Assembly (NCBI RefSeq): GCF_016881405.1
Contig: NZ_WOFE01000001.1
Span: forward strand, 558,001 to 622,000
Source: Deefgea chitinilytica
Lineage (GTDB): Bacteria > Pseudomonadota > Gammaproteobacteria > Burkholderiales > Chitinibacteraceae
Length of the DNA: 64,000 bases
Direction of reading: 5' to 3'
The notes beneath the pieces are model-generated. The model ran no database searches, was not told the origin of the DNA, and saw nothing but the letters and a program-made list of their open reading frames with translations. The translations under genes were made by a program, and so were the position numbers. This document shows, one piece after another, positions 26,829 to 35,932 of this stretch. Each line of letters opens with the position of its first letter. The stretch's first letter is position 1.

Positions 26829-26858
26829 AAAAGACCAGCTAAGACGCTGGTCTTTTTT
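26829..26858. terminator. Bidirectional terminator
   Basis: GACCAGC-TAAGAC-GCTGGTC with A-rich left and T-rich right flanks ends the DUF805 gene (rightward) and the imelysin-like gene (leftward). Confidence 0.85.
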
Positions 26859-26866
26859 ATTATGAT

Positions 26867-27895
26867 TTACTTTTTACCAATTCGAATATTAAGTGCCGGG
26901 GCGACTTCGGTTTTGAGCGTGGCCGCGAGTTGATCTGCTGCTGTGTTGATTTTGGCGGCAGTCTTGGGGTTCAGTGAAGTTTCCAGTGCGGCACCAGCCG
27001 ACTGCAGTTGTGCCAGTTGGCGTGACACTTTTTGCCAAATTGCAGCTTTGTCGCGGGAAATCAGGTAATCATCTAGCCCGAGGCCGCCGTTTTTGCCTTC
27101 GAGTAAGAGCGTTAAGCCAGCAATATTGGATTTAATTCCCGCCGCTGTGGTTTGCGTTTTAGCATCTTGCCACGCATCAACGCCACCGTTGAGTTTGCTG
27201 GTGCGAATGCTGCTACTTCCTGCGATGATTTGGTTAAGGTACTCGACGACAAACTGCCCTGGGTAAGATAAATCATATTCTACCCCGCGAACTAAGCCAT
27301 GCCACTCGTATTGCTGGGTGGTGACTTGTTGTAAAACAACTTGTGTTTGCCATTGTAAATAAGCGCAGTTTTTATCTTGTTTTAAGAGCTGTAGTGTTTC
27401 AATGGGCTTGCCATTAAATAGGAGTGCAGCAATGGCTGGCATGCCAACGGTGCCATCAGGTAACTCGCGGCCGTAATGGTAGGCCTCACCATCGACCATG
27501 GTGCGGTCAGGCGTTTTCTTGCTTTGTTCCAGTATGTCTTTTAGTGGCGCGGGAGGCGCTTCAAAAAAACGACCATTATTGACATTGTTGGTCGGGCCAA
27601 TTGGCGCGATTTCAATTTTACGCCATGCTAATTGGGTGCTGAGGTAGGCTTGTTGGGCCGATGTGAGGTGCTCTTCAGTGGGTTGTTTGCATAATTGAGC
27701 ACTGCTGGTTTTTAAGGCTTCAGCTTCTTGTTTCAATGCGGCAACGTTTGGAATAACGACTTCGCGCATGATTGCCATGCTCAATTCTGGTGCCGTGACT
27801 CGTTTGAGTTCTGTCGCAGGGGCGGAAGCATTTTCTGCGTGAACTACGCCTTGCAATAAAAGTGCTGAAAGTGCAAAAGGAATTATTTGTTGCAT
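26867..27895 (-). CDS. Imelysin-family (M75-like) periplasmic protein
   Basis: The 342-residue precursor has a signal peptide (MQQIIPFALSALLLQGVVHA). It starts at the ATG preceded by GAGGAGACC; an in-frame extension upstream lacks such a site. The mature helical protein matches the imelysin fold with the early LSTQLAWRKIEIAPIGP block. The family's GxHxxE motif appears as Gly-Met-Pro-Ala-Ile-Ala before ALLF, so both the His and the Glu are missing. Imelysin proteins are linked to iron uptake or heme handling, but their usual partners (cytochrome c peroxidase-like, DUF1513) are not adjacent. Confidence 0.75.
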   Translation of the reverse strand: MQQIIPFALSALLLQGVVHAENASAPATELKRVTAPELSMAIMREVVIPNVAALKQEAEALKTSSAQLCKQPTEEHLTSAQQAYLSTQLAWRKIEIAPIGPTNNVNNGRFFEAPPAPLKDILEQSKKTPDRTMVDGEAYHYGRELPDGTVGMPAIAALLFNGKPIETLQLLKQDKNCAYLQWQTQVVLQQVTTQQYEWHGLVRGVEYDLSYPGQFVVEYLNQIIAGSSSIRTSKLNGGVDAWQDAKTQTTAAGIKSNIAGLTLLLEGKNGGLGLDDYLISRDKAAIWQKVSRQLAQLQSAGAALETSLNPKTAAKINTAADQLAATLKTEVAPALNIRIGKK

Positions 27896-28029
27896 GGTTG
27901 GTCTCCTCATTATTATGCGTAATTGATACCACAGCCCATTTGTGGTGTCAGTAAATTTATTCAAGTCCAAACGTCAATCGGCTTGTATAATTGCCCGCAA
28001 TTTTTTGATTCTATTGACTAGGAAGTAAA

Positions 28030-28398
28030 ATGAGTTTTTATATTCGCCCCGACGATGTGCCCGAGCTACAAGGTTTGACACGCTGGGACCAACGAGTGTT
28101 GTTGCGCGGCACCTTCATCAAAGAACGTGCGATGTCGACGGTGTTTTTATTATTGGCGGTATTGGGTAGTGTACAGTTTGCCATCAATCCATTGATTGAT
28201 CGTTTTGCGCCGCAGATTCGTGCTGAGAACATGATTTACGCGGGTATTCTGGTAGCGTGGTTGTTGTTCTTGATGTGGGTACGTGATGTGGCGATGATGA
28301 ATATCTTGCGCCCAAAAATTGCGGTGAAGCGTGCCGAAATGAAAGCGGCTGAAGTCGCTAAGCTTGAAGCCGAACGTGCCCAAGCCAGCGCTGAGTGA
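28030..28398 (+). CDS. Unrecognised small membrane protein
   Basis: The 122-residue protein has two predicted transmembrane segments (about 36-56 and 71-90). The polar N-terminus reads DDVPELQGLTRWDQRVLLRG, and the charged Ala/Glu/Lys-rich C-terminal helix may form a short coiled coil. TAGGAAGTAAAATG gives a fair ribosome site. I cannot assign a family. It sits alone between the divergent imelysin-like gene and proS, 97 bp upstream of the latter. Confidence 0.65.
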   Translation: MSFYIRPDDVPELQGLTRWDQRVLLRGTFIKERAMSTVFLLLAVLGSVQFAINPLIDRFAPQIRAENMIYAGILVAWLLFLMWVRDVAMMNILRPKIAVKRAEMKAAEVAKLEAERAQASAE

Positions 28399-28419
28399 AG
28401 TTTGAAGTGATGTGCAATG

Positions 28420-28448
28420 CTGCCACATTGCTAGCGTTGGCGTACAAT
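28420..28448 (+). promoter_or_regulatory. Putative sigma-70 promoter of proS
   Basis: CTGCCA, a 17-bp spacer, then TACAAT: four of six and five of six matches to the consensus, placed 48 bp before the proS start. Confidence 0.45.
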
Positions 28449-28495
28449 AACTGCCTATTTAAAAATTCTTAAAATTAATTTGGAACTACCTTCTC

Positions 28496-30214
28496 ATGCG
28501 TACTTCGCAACTCTTTATTTCCACTAAAAAAGAAGCCCCTGCTGAGGCCGAATTGTTGTCACATAAACTGATGCTGCGCGCTGGTTTGATCAAGCGTTTG
28601 GGGTCAGGTTTGTATACGTGGATGCCGCTAGGCTTGCGAGTGTTACGCAAAGTAGAAAGTGTCGTTCGCTCAGAAATGAATGCCGCTGGCGCACAAGAAT
28701 TGTTGATGCCTGCGGTGCAACCTGCTGAGTTATGGCAAGAAACGGGTCGTTGGGATGTGTTTGGCCCACAAATGTTGAAAATCACTGATCGCCACGAGCG
28801 TTCATTCTGTTTTGGCCCAACGCACGAAGAAGTGATTACCGATATTGCTCGTAGCGAATTGCGCTCGTACAAACAATTGCCTGCGAATTTCTACCAAGTA
28901 CAAACTAAATTCCGTGATGAAATTCGTCCGCGTTTTGGTGTAATGCGTGCGCGTGAATTTGTGATGAAAGATGCGTATTCATTCCACGCCAGTTTCGAGT
29001 CGCTGCAACAGACATATGATGTGATGTATAGCGCGTATTCTAAGGTGTTTACGCGCCTAGGCCTTCAATTCCGCGCGGTTGCGGCCGATACTGGCGCTAT
29101 TGGCGGTTCTGGCTCTCATGAGTTTCATGTGTTAGCTGATGCCGGTGAAGACTTGCTGGCGTATTGCCCAACATCTGATTATGCCGCTAATGTTGAATTG
29201 GCCGAGGCATTTGCGCCCGCCGTGCCGCGCGCTGCTGCTACTGAATCGATGCGCGACATCGATACGCCAAAACAAACGGCTTGTGCTGATGTAGCTGCCT
29301 TGGTCGGAGTAGGTGTTGAGCGCACTGTTAAAGCGATTGCATTGATCTCAGCGGCAGGCGATTTTGTGTTAGCGCTGTTGCGTGGCGACCATAGCTTAAA
29401 TGAAGTGAAGTTGGGCAAGGTTGATGGCATGGCGGACTTTCGTTTTGCTACGGATGAAGAAATTCGCAGTCATTTAGCGTGTCCTCCAGGTTTTATTGGA
29501 CCGGTTGGTATTGCGGCGAATATACGCGTCATTGCTGATTTGACTGTGGCGGCAATGAGTGACTTTATTTGTGGTGCGAATAAGCCGAAATTCCATTTGT
29601 CGGGTGTGAATTTTGGTCGCGATTTGCCAGAGCCGAATGTGGTAGCAGATATTCGTAATGTGGTGAGTGGCGATGTCTGCCCTGATGGCAAAGGCGGCAC
29701 GTTAGAGTTGTGTCGCGGTATTGAAGTGGGTCATATCTTCCAATTGCGCACCAAATATTCCGAAGCGATGAATTGCGTTTTCGTGACCGAGCAAAATACG
29801 CAGCAAGCAATGGAAATGGGTTGCTACGGGATTGGTGTTTCGCGGATTGTCGGTGCGGCAATTGAGCAAAACCATGATGAGCGCGGTATTGTTTGGCCTG
29901 CGGCGATGGCACCGTTTAGCGTGGCTGTGGTAGCGGTTGGTTATCATAAATCAGAGGCAGTGAAAGCGGCTGCGGATGATTTATATGCGCAATTAATGGC
30001 GGCCGGTGTTGATGTTTTGCTGGATGATCGCAATGAGCGACCTGGTTCGATGTTTGCAGATATGGAATTGATCGGTATTCCGCATCGCGTGACGATTGGC
30101 GATAAAGGTTTGGCTGATGGTATCGTCGAATATGTGGCTCGTCGTGGTGGTGAGATGCAGAAAATTAGTTTGACACAGGCGAAGTCTTTTTTGCAGGGTG
30201 TAATTAATAATTAA
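28496..30214 (+). CDS. proS: Prolyl-tRNA synthetase ProS
   Basis: A class II synthetase charging tRNA-Pro. The 572-residue length and layout fit the bacterial (ProS type 1) form: motif 2 around [12 protein letters not shown] and [24 protein letters not shown]. The editing insertion (INS) spans about residues 220-390 ([15 protein letters not shown]...), and motif 3 near 440 reads [19 protein letters not shown]-terminal anticodon-binding domain follows. It is a single gene after its own promoter. Confidence 0.95.
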   Translation: MRTSQLFISTKKEAPAEAELLSHKLMLRAGLIKRLGSGLYTWMPLGLRVLRKVESVVRSEMNAAGAQELLMPAVQPAELWQETGRWDVFGPQMLKITDRHERSFCFGPTHEEVITDIARSELRSYKQLPANFYQVQTKFRDEIRPRFGVMRAREFVMKDAYSFHASFESLQQTYDVMYSAYSKVFTRLGLQFRAVAADTGAIGGSGSHEFHVLADAGEDLLAYCPTSDYAANVELAEAFAPAVPRAAATESMRDIDTPKQTACADVAALVGVGVERTVKAIALISAAGDFVLALLRGDHSLNEVKLGKVDGMADFRFATDEEIRSHLACPPGFIGPVGIAANIRVIADLTVAAMSDFICGANKPKFHLSGVNFGRDLPEPNVVADIRNVVSGDVCPDGKGGTLELCRGIEVGHIFQLRTKYSEAMNCVFVTEQNTQQAMEMGCYGIGVSRIVGAAIEQNHDERGIVWPAAMAPFSVAVVAVGYHKSEAVKAAADDLYAQLMAAGVDVLLDDRNERPGSMFADMELIGIPHRVTIGDKGLADGIVEYVARRGGEMQKISLTQAKSFLQGVINN

Positions 30215-30216
30215 AG

Positions 30217-30263
30217 GGGTATTTGCTGTTAGTCTTTGTTGGGTAATCGCTGGCAGCATATAC
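30217..30263. repeat. 47-bp intergenic element, copy C
   Basis: Starts GGGTATTTGC two bases after the proS stop and ends CATATAC. Same length and end pattern as the other copies; the middle is diverged. Confidence 0.45.
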
Positions 30264-30295
30264 GTCTGTGTTTTTTCGGTAGTGGGGGCTAGGTA

Positions 30296-30913
30296 GTGAA
30301 GCGATTACAATTACTCGGCGTTGCTGTCTTCTTGTGCTCCTCTGTGGTTTTGGCGGGGGCGCAACGTGAAGAGCTGCTGTCGCAATCAGTGCAAACGACT
30401 TTGCAGCGCTCGATTAGTGACCGTGCTGAGCCGCGTTTGATTTTTGATAATCCAGCGCAGGCTGAGGCTTGGTTGTCCGAAATGTCGGAGCGTTTAAAAA
30501 AACGTGTTCCTGACGAGTTTGTACGTCGTAAGCTGCTGACGGCGATTCATTATGAAGCCACGCGTGCGGGGCTGGATCCACAATTGGTGTTGGGTTTAAT
30601 TCATGTAGAAAGCGGCTTTAATCGCTATGCTGTGAGTGTGGTAGGCGCGCGCGGCCTAATGCAAGTGATGCCATTTTGGCAACGCAGTATTGGTAGTCCG
30701 GAGCATAATCTTTTTGATATCAATACCGGCTTGCGCTACGGTTGTACGATTTTGCGGCACTATTTAGATATTGAAAATGGCGATTATTTTCGCGCTTTAG
30801 GCCGTTACAATGGGAGTTTGGGTAAGGCTGAGTATCCAAATTTAGTTTACGGCGCTTGGAAAAATTGGTATGACTGGAGTCCAGCTGCTGAGCAAAGAGT
30901 GGCGCAGCGTTAG
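30296..30913 (+). CDS. Lytic transglycosylase (SLT domain)
   Basis: The 205-residue periplasmic enzyme cleaves peptidoglycan glycan strands with anhydromuramyl products. It has a signal peptide at residues 1-20 and an SLT-type catalytic domain: LVLGLIHVESGFNRYAVS with catalytic Glu105, GARGLMQVMPFW, NLFDINTGLRYGCTILR, and ALGRYNGSLG near the end. The GTG start is used because no in-frame ATG precedes the signal peptide. A strong bidirectional terminator follows. I cannot assign it to a numbered Mlt class. Confidence 0.88.
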   Translation: MKRLQLLGVAVFLCSSVVLAGAQREELLSQSVQTTLQRSISDRAEPRLIFDNPAQAEAWLSEMSERLKKRVPDEFVRRKLLTAIHYEATRAGLDPQLVLGLIHVESGFNRYAVSVVGARGLMQVMPFWQRSIGSPEHNLFDINTGLRYGCTILRHYLDIENGDYFRALGRYNGSLGKAEYPNLVYGAWKNWYDWSPAAEQRVAQR

Positions 30914-30954
30914 GGCGTAGTGCAATTCATTGAATTTAATTTGCGTGTTTAATA

Positions 30955-30996
30955 AAAAAAGCTGGTTTCTGTTATATGCAGAAACCAGCTTTTTTA
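30955..30996. terminator. Bidirectional terminator between the transglycosylase gene and pbpG
   Basis: GCTGGTTTCTG pairs perfectly with CAGAAACCAGC (11 bp, 7-nt loop), with an A run on the left and a T run on the right. Confidence 0.9.
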
Positions 30997-31028
30997 TATT
31001 AACTTACTAACTTAGATGAGTGGGTGTT

Positions 31029-32117
31029 TTAACCGGCTCTCAGCTTGGCGAACTGATTGGATTCAATCCATTTGCGTACACGTTGCACATCGCCAATTCG
31101 GGTGTACTTTCCGTTGGAGTCCATTAACACAATCACTACAGGTTTATTGTTGATTGTTGCTTGCATCACGATGCAGCGCCCAGCTTCATTAATAAAACCA
31201 GTTTTTGAGATTCCAATATCCCAGTCAGCATCTTTTACTAGTGGATTGGTGTTGCGGTAAGTCAGAATATTTCCTCGTATATTAGACGCAAACGAGTATT
31301 CGCTAGAGGTGCTAAATTGGTGAATTTCAGGGTAGCGTTGTGCTGCTTTAACCATCAAGGCCAATTCACGCGGGGTTGACACATTTTGTGGCGTTAAGCC
31401 GGTTGAATCATAAAAGCGCGTGTTTCTCATCCCCAATTGCGCCGCTTTTTCGTTCATTTTGCGTAAAAACGCGTCTTTGCCGCCCGGAAAGTGATGTCCG
31501 AGCGCAGAAGCGGCTCGATTTTCGGATGACATTAAGGCGAGTAAGAGCATTTCGCCGCGCGTGAGCGTGGTACCTACTTGCAGACGCGAGCTGGTATTTT
31601 TAAGTGAGTCGACATCTGCTTCGGTAATGCTAATGAGCTCATTGAGTGGTAAGCGAGCGTCAAGCACGACCATGGCGGTCATTAATTTGGTGATTGAGGC
31701 GATCGGGATGATGTTATCGGCATTTTTCTCGTACAAAACTTCACTGTTTTGTTCGTTGAGAATTAAAACGCCAGTTGATTGTAATCCAGGATTATCAGGG
31801 TCAATGCGAGCTGCGACAGCTCGCGTTACTTGAACATCTTTACGCGCATCAGCAATTGCGGCTTTAGAGATATTTTTATTGCGCGAAGTGTAGGTAACTT
31901 TGCTCGCTTTGCTGATGTTGTTTTTTGTGGTGTTGGCTGTATTTGAATTGTTGGTTTTTTTTGATTTTGCAGTTGCGGTGCTTTTTTTATTTGATGACTT
32001 TTTAGCGCTGCTGGTCGATTTGTTTTCTTTGCTACTTGATGCAGCAAATGAAAGCGGAGTGTAGGCGATTACACTGGCACTGATTAGCATGCATAATGAA
32101 TTGATCAGTTTTGACAT
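31029..32117 (-). CDS. pbpG: D-alanyl-D-alanine endopeptidase / penicillin-binding protein 7 (PbpG-like)
   Basis: The 362-residue periplasmic serine peptidase has a signal peptide (to about residue 26). An unusual Ser/Lys/Thr/Asn-rich low-complexity spacer follows (about 27-80). The S11 penicillin-binding fold then has SxxK as SITK, SxN as SSEN, and KTG in ISKTGFINEAG. It cuts D-Ala-meso-DAP cross-links. The ATG is preceded by GGGGA at good spacing; a TTG one codon before is not needed. The spacer probably lets the catalytic domain reach into the sacculus or bind it by charge. Confidence 0.88.
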   Translation of the reverse strand: MSKLINSLCMLISASVIAYTPLSFAASSSKENKSTSSAKKSSNKKSTATAKSKKTNNSNTANTTKNNISKASKVTYTSRNKNISKAAIADARKDVQVTRAVAARIDPDNPGLQSTGVLILNEQNSEVLYEKNADNIIPIASITKLMTAMVVLDARLPLNELISITEADVDSLKNTSSRLQVGTTLTRGEMLLLALMSSENRAASALGHHFPGGKDAFLRKMNEKAAQLGMRNTRFYDSTGLTPQNVSTPRELALMVKAAQRYPEIHQFSTSSEYSFASNIRGNILTYRNTNPLVKDADWDIGISKTGFINEAGRCIVMQATINNKPVVIVLMDSNGKYTRIGDVQRVRKWIESNQFAKLRAG

Positions 32118-32241
32118 CAAGTATTCCCCAACCTATTTCGGCTGTGTATTAGTAATCGGTGATTTATTTTACGCAATGAATTATAAAATGTCATGTTAAA
32201 TCAAGTAGTAGTGGCGTTTTTTCAATGCTTCTGCTTAAATT

Positions 32242-32269
32242 TTGTCAGACTTGCATAGTTCGTTAGATT
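32242..32269 (+). promoter_or_regulatory. Putative promoter of phaC
   Basis: TTGTCA, a 16-bp spacer, then TAGATT, about 70 bp before the phaC start in the 222-bp gap shared with the divergent pbpG. The rest of the gap is AT-rich with no other feature seen. Confidence 0.35.
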
Positions 32270-32339
32270 AAGATAATGTTGCGATGCAGCAATGGCTTGT
32301 GTAATTTTGATCAAAATGACTAAATCGGAGCAGTAGACT

Positions 32340-34058
32340 GTGCTAAACAACCCCACTATGGAACAATTTTTCCAGCAAATTACGGAAGCGCATCGTCAAT
32401 GGACTCAAAACTGGGTGAATGCGCACCCGCAGGCTGAGCCCACTCAACACATGAGTGTGATGCACGATTTAGTTCAAAAAATGAGTCCTGCCAATTTGGC
32501 TTGGTTGGGTAACCACTCGCAATTTTATCAGCAGCAAATGGATTTGTGGCTTGGACTCATCGGTGCTAAGCCATCGGTTAAAGTTGCTGAAGCAGACAAA
32601 TCGGATCGTCGTTTTAATGCACCTGAGTGGGAAGCGCCGCTGTTTGATTATATCCGCCAGAATTATCTGGTGACTTCGAAGTGGCTGATGCAGCTAGTAG
32701 AATCAGCTAATACCGACGAAGCGAGTAAAGAAAAAGCGGCATTTTTTACTAAGCAATATCTCGATGCAATGAGCCCAACCAATTTTGCCTTTACCAATCC
32801 TGAAGTCATGAAGCTGGCTTTGGAGACTAAAGGGGAGAGTTTGCAAGAAGGCATGAAAAAACTCATGGCTGATATGCAAAAGGGTAGCATTACCATGACC
32901 GATGAAAGCCAATTTGCCATCGGTACGAATTTGGCGATGACGCCGGGTGAGGTTATTTTTGAAAATGAACTCATTCAATTGATTCAATACAGCCCAAGTA
33001 CCCCTAAGGTGTATAGCCGCCCATTGCTTGTAGTTCCACCGTGTGTCAACAAATACTACATCATGGATTTGCAGCCAGCGAATTCGATGATGGCCTATAT
33101 CGTGAGTCAAGGCTACACGACGTTCTTGGTGTCATGGAAATCGATTGAAGCCCATCAAGGCACTTTGAAGTGGGATGATTATGTTGAGTTAGGTGTAATT
33201 AAAGCCGCAGAAATCGTTCGTGAAATCAGTAAGGCCGAGAAAATTAATGTTTTATCGTTCTGCATTGGTGGCGAATTAGTGACAACGGCAATGCCAGTGA
33301 TGCAGGCACGCGGGTTGGACTGGTTCGAGTCGATTACTTTAATGACGGTGATGCTCGATCACACTGATCCAGGTGAAATCAAACATTTCATTGACTGGAA
33401 TTTGATTCGCCAACGTGAGTCTCAGGTTGAGGGTGTGATTGATGGCAAGGAATTAGCCAAAACTTTTTCTGCTTTGCGCTCAAATGATTTAATTTGGAAT
33501 TATGTGGTGAATAATTACCTCAAAGGTAAAAATCCACCACCATTTGATTTGTTGTATTGGAATTCAGACTCGGCGAATTTGTCGCTGCCGATGCATACTT
33601 TCTTCTTGCGGAATATGTACTTAGAAAACAATCTCACCAAGCCAAATTCATTTAGCTTGTGTGGTGTCCCGATTGATTTGACAACGATTAAGGTACCAAC
33701 CTATATCTTCGCTGCTCGGGAAGATCATATCGTGCCTTGGCAATCCGCTTATCTTTCGACACGTATTTTGCAAGGTCCAATTCGTTTTGTGTTGGGCGCT
33801 TCAGGGCATATTGCGGGCGCAATTAATCCAGTGACGACTAATAAACGTAATTATTGGGTGAATGAAGATACCTCTGTTGAGTCTGATGCGTGGTTTGAGG
33901 GGGCAGAATCTCGGCCCGGGAGTTGGTGGCAAGATTGGTCTGCTTGGCTTGCACCACACTCTGGTGAGCAAGTATTGGCACCGAAGAAATTAGGCAGTAC
34001 AAAATACAAGATGATTGAGCCTGCACCAGGTCGTTATGTGAAGGCTCGTGTTGTATAA
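32340..34058 (+). CDS. phaC: Class I poly(3-hydroxyalkanoate) synthase PhaC
   Basis: Polymerises 3-hydroxyacyl-CoA into storage polyester on granules. The 572-residue protein has an alpha/beta-hydrolase core with nucleophile Cys308 in the lipase-like box SFCIGGEL (the first position is Ser where Gly is usual). Asp462 (REDHIVPW) and His490 (SGHIAG) complete the triad, and Trp-rich C-terminal residues resemble those of other class I enzymes. The GTG start is chosen because CGGAG lies 9 nt before it; the first ATG is six codons further on and has no ribosome site. A terminator separates it from the thiolase gene; phaB and a phasin are not in the window. Confidence 0.92.
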   Translation: MLNNPTMEQFFQQITEAHRQWTQNWVNAHPQAEPTQHMSVMHDLVQKMSPANLAWLGNHSQFYQQQMDLWLGLIGAKPSVKVAEADKSDRRFNAPEWEAPLFDYIRQNYLVTSKWLMQLVESANTDEASKEKAAFFTKQYLDAMSPTNFAFTNPEVMKLALETKGESLQEGMKKLMADMQKGSITMTDESQFAIGTNLAMTPGEVIFENELIQLIQYSPSTPKVYSRPLLVVPPCVNKYYIMDLQPANSMMAYIVSQGYTTFLVSWKSIEAHQGTLKWDDYVELGVIKAAEIVREISKAEKINVLSFCIGGELVTTAMPVMQARGLDWFESITLMTVMLDHTDPGEIKHFIDWNLIRQRESQVEGVIDGKELAKTFSALRSNDLIWNYVVNNYLKGKNPPPFDLLYWNSDSANLSLPMHTFFLRNMYLENNLTKPNSFSLCGVPIDLTTIKVPTYIFAAREDHIVPWQSAYLSTRILQGPIRFVLGASGHIAGAINPVTTNKRNYWVNEDTSVESDAWFEGAESRPGSWWQDWSAWLAPHSGEQVLAPKKLGSTKYKMIEPAPGRYVKARVV

Positions 34059-34074
34059 ACTTGTGTTTTCAATG

Positions 34075-34104
34075 AAGCAAGGCGATACGCCTTGCTTTTT
34101 TTTG
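34075..34104 (+). terminator. Terminator after phaC
   Basis: AAGCAAGGCG pairs with CGCCTTGCTT (10 bp, 3-nt loop) and is followed by eight T. Confidence 0.88.
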
Positions 34105-34157
34105 TGTAAATAGCTTACAAATTACGCTGTTGAATATTATTTACTTGGAGAGTTTGA

Positions 34158-35336
34158 ATGACTGAAGTTGTTATTGTTGCCGCTTGTCGTACCGCATTGG
34201 GTAATTTTTCTGGTTCGTTGGCTAAAGTGGCGGCGCCTGAGTTGGGGGCCACTGTCATTCGTGCCTTGTTAGCTAAAACTGGGGTCGCTGCTGAGCAAGT
34301 TTCAGAAGTCATTTTAGGTAATGTGTTGACAGCGGGCTTGGGGCAAAATCCAGCTCGCCAAGCCGTACGCCGCGCTGGCTTGCCGGATGCCGTGCCAGGG
34401 ATGACCATCAACCAAGTGTGTGGCTCTGGTTTAAAGGCAGTTGCTTTAGGTATGCAAGCAATTTTGGCTGGAGATAGCGAAATTGTGATTGCAGGTGGTC
34501 AAGAAAATATGAGTGCTACCCCGCATTTACTCAATGGTAGCCGCGACGGTTTCCGTATGGGCAATGCCGCATTGGTTGATAGTATGGTGTATGACGGTTT
34601 GACTGATGTTTACAATAACTATCATATGGGTGTTACGGCTGAAAACATTGCTAAAAAATATTCGATCACACGTGAAGAGCAAGACGCAATGGCGTTGACA
34701 TCGCAGCAGCGTGCAGCGGCAGCACAAGCAGCAGGTCGTTTTGTTGATGAAATCGTGCCTGTAAGTATTCCGCAGCGCAAAGGCGACCCAATTATTTTTG
34801 ATCAGGATGAATTTATTAAGCCAAACACGACGGCTGAGTCTTTGAGCAAATTGCGTGCTGCTTTTGATAAAGAAGGTACTGTGACAGCAGGGAATGCATC
34901 GGGGATTAATGATGGTGCAGCGGCGGTGATGTTGATGAGCCGTGAGCGTGCTGATGCGCTAGGTTTGAAACCATTGGCAACCATTCGCGCTTCGGCGAGT
35001 ACTGGTTGTGATCCAACTATCATGGGCATGGGGCCTGTGTTGGCTAGCCAAACAGCATTAAAACGTGCGGGTTGGGATTTGGATTCTGTTGATTTGATCG
35101 AAGCCAATGAAGCATTTGCAGCCCAAGCTTTGGGTGTGGCGCGTGAAATGAAGTGGGATATGAATAAAGTGAACGTCAATGGCGGTGCTATCGCCTTGGG
35201 CCATCCAGTGGGTGCTTCAGGTTGCCGTGTATTGGTGACTTTGCTGCATGAAATGGTACGCCGCGATGCCAAACGTGGCTTGGCGACATTGTGTATCGGT
35301 GGTGGTATGGGTGTGGCTTTATGTGTTGAGCGTTAA
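34158..35336 (+). CDS. phaA: Acetyl-CoA acetyltransferase (PhaA-type thiolase)
   Basis: The 392-residue biosynthetic-type thiolase condenses two acetyl-CoA to acetoacetyl-CoA. Nucleophilic Cys88 sits in [21 protein letters not shown] and the catalytic His in [10 protein letters not shown] follow, and the last Cys is in LCIGGGMG. Length and spacing match Zoogloea-type PhaA (catalytic Cys89). Its position after phaC supports a role in making the PHA monomer, although a terminator lies between them, so it may have its own promoter. An ATTTACTTGGAGAG ribosome site precedes the ATG. Confidence 0.88.
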   Translation: MTEVVIVAACRTALGNFSGSLAKVAAPELGATVIRALLAKTGVAAEQVSEVILGNVLTAGLGQNPARQAVRRAGLPDAVPGMTINQVCGSGLKAVALGMQAILAGDSEIVIAGGQENMSATPHLLNGSRDGFRMGNAALVDSMVYDGLTDVYNNYHMGVTAENIAKKYSITREEQDAMALTSQQRAAAAQAAGRFVDEIVPVSIPQRKGDPIIFDQDEFIKPNTTAESLSKLRAAFDKEGTVTAGNASGINDGAAAVMLMSRERADALGLKPLATIRASASTGCDPTIMGMGPVLASQTALKRAGWDLDSVDLIEANEAFAAQALGVAREMKWDMNKVNVNGGAIALGHPVGASGCRVLVTLLHEMVRRDAKRGLATLCIGGGMGVALCVER

Positions 35337-35394
35337 TCGCTGTATGCTTAGACTGGCTGTGATTAAGCGAGTCTTTGCATGACTGTTTAAAAAT

Positions 35395-35422
35395 AAAAAA
35401 CCCCGCAATAGCGGGGCTTTTT
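35395..35422. terminator. Bidirectional terminator after phaA
   Basis: CCCCGC-AATA-GCGGGG with an A-rich left flank and a T run on the right. Confidence 0.88.
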
Positions 35423-35425
35423 ATT

Positions 35426-35473
35426 GGGTATTTGCATGAAGCCTTTAAAAATAAAAAGCCTTAGGCTTATACC
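35426..35473. repeat. 48-bp intergenic element, copy D
   Basis: Starts GGGTATTTGC and ends CTTATACC. Its right end overlaps the last codons of mscL, so here the element contributes the end of a gene. Confidence 0.5.
35445..35468 (-). terminator. Short terminator of mscL inside the repeat element
   Basis: Leftward, AAGCC-TAA-GGCTT is followed by a T-rich run. The 5-bp stem overlaps the mscL stop codon, so it is short; the stronger hairpin just beyond may do most of the work. Confidence 0.45.
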
Positions 35474-35898
35474 TTGTTTTTAAGTGCGTCACGAATTTCA
35501 CGTAGTAAGACTACTTCTTCCGGCGTAACCGGGGCTTCTGCTGGCGCAGTTTCTGGTTTACGATTGAGTTTATTCATCGCCTTGACCACCATGAAAATGG
35601 CAAAAGCAACAATAATGAAACTAATTAATGAATTAAAAAACATGCCTAGATTCAGTGTGACAGCGCCTGCGTCTTGTGCACCTTTCAAGGTGTTGTAAGG
35701 GCCTGCTGTTTTGCCATCGGCTAAGGTTACAAATAAATTGGTAAAATCAATTTTACCAATTAAAAAACCAAGCGGCGGCATAATGATGTCTTTTACTAAT
35801 GAATCGACAATTTTGCCAAATGCCGCGCCAATGACTACACCAACAGCCAAATCAACGACGTTGCCGCGCATGGCAAATTCGCGAAATTCTTTTAACAT
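35467..35898 (-). CDS. mscL: Large-conductance mechanosensitive channel MscL
   Basis: The 143-residue inner-membrane pentameric channel releases solutes under osmotic downshock. The N-terminal [27 protein letters not shown] is the canonical amphipathic helix plus TM1. [16 protein letters not shown] leads to the periplasmic loop. TM2 is at about 80-105, and a cytoplasmic helix ends the protein ([15 protein letters not shown]). Length is normal. Single gene. Confidence 0.95.
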   Translation of the reverse strand: MLKEFREFAMRGNVVDLAVGVVIGAAFGKIVDSLVKDIIMPPLGFLIGKIDFTNLFVTLADGKTAGPYNTLKGAQDAGAVTLNLGMFFNSLISFIIVAFAIFMVVKAMNKLNRKPETAPAEAPVTPEEVVLLREIRDALKNKV

Positions 35899-35932
35899 TA
35901 GATGCTCCCAATAATGATCTTAATAATCTAAA

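Noticed and set aside
32118-32339. Possible small gene between pbpG and phaC
   Set aside because: No ORF with a ribosome site; the AT-rich stretch is better read as divergent promoters.
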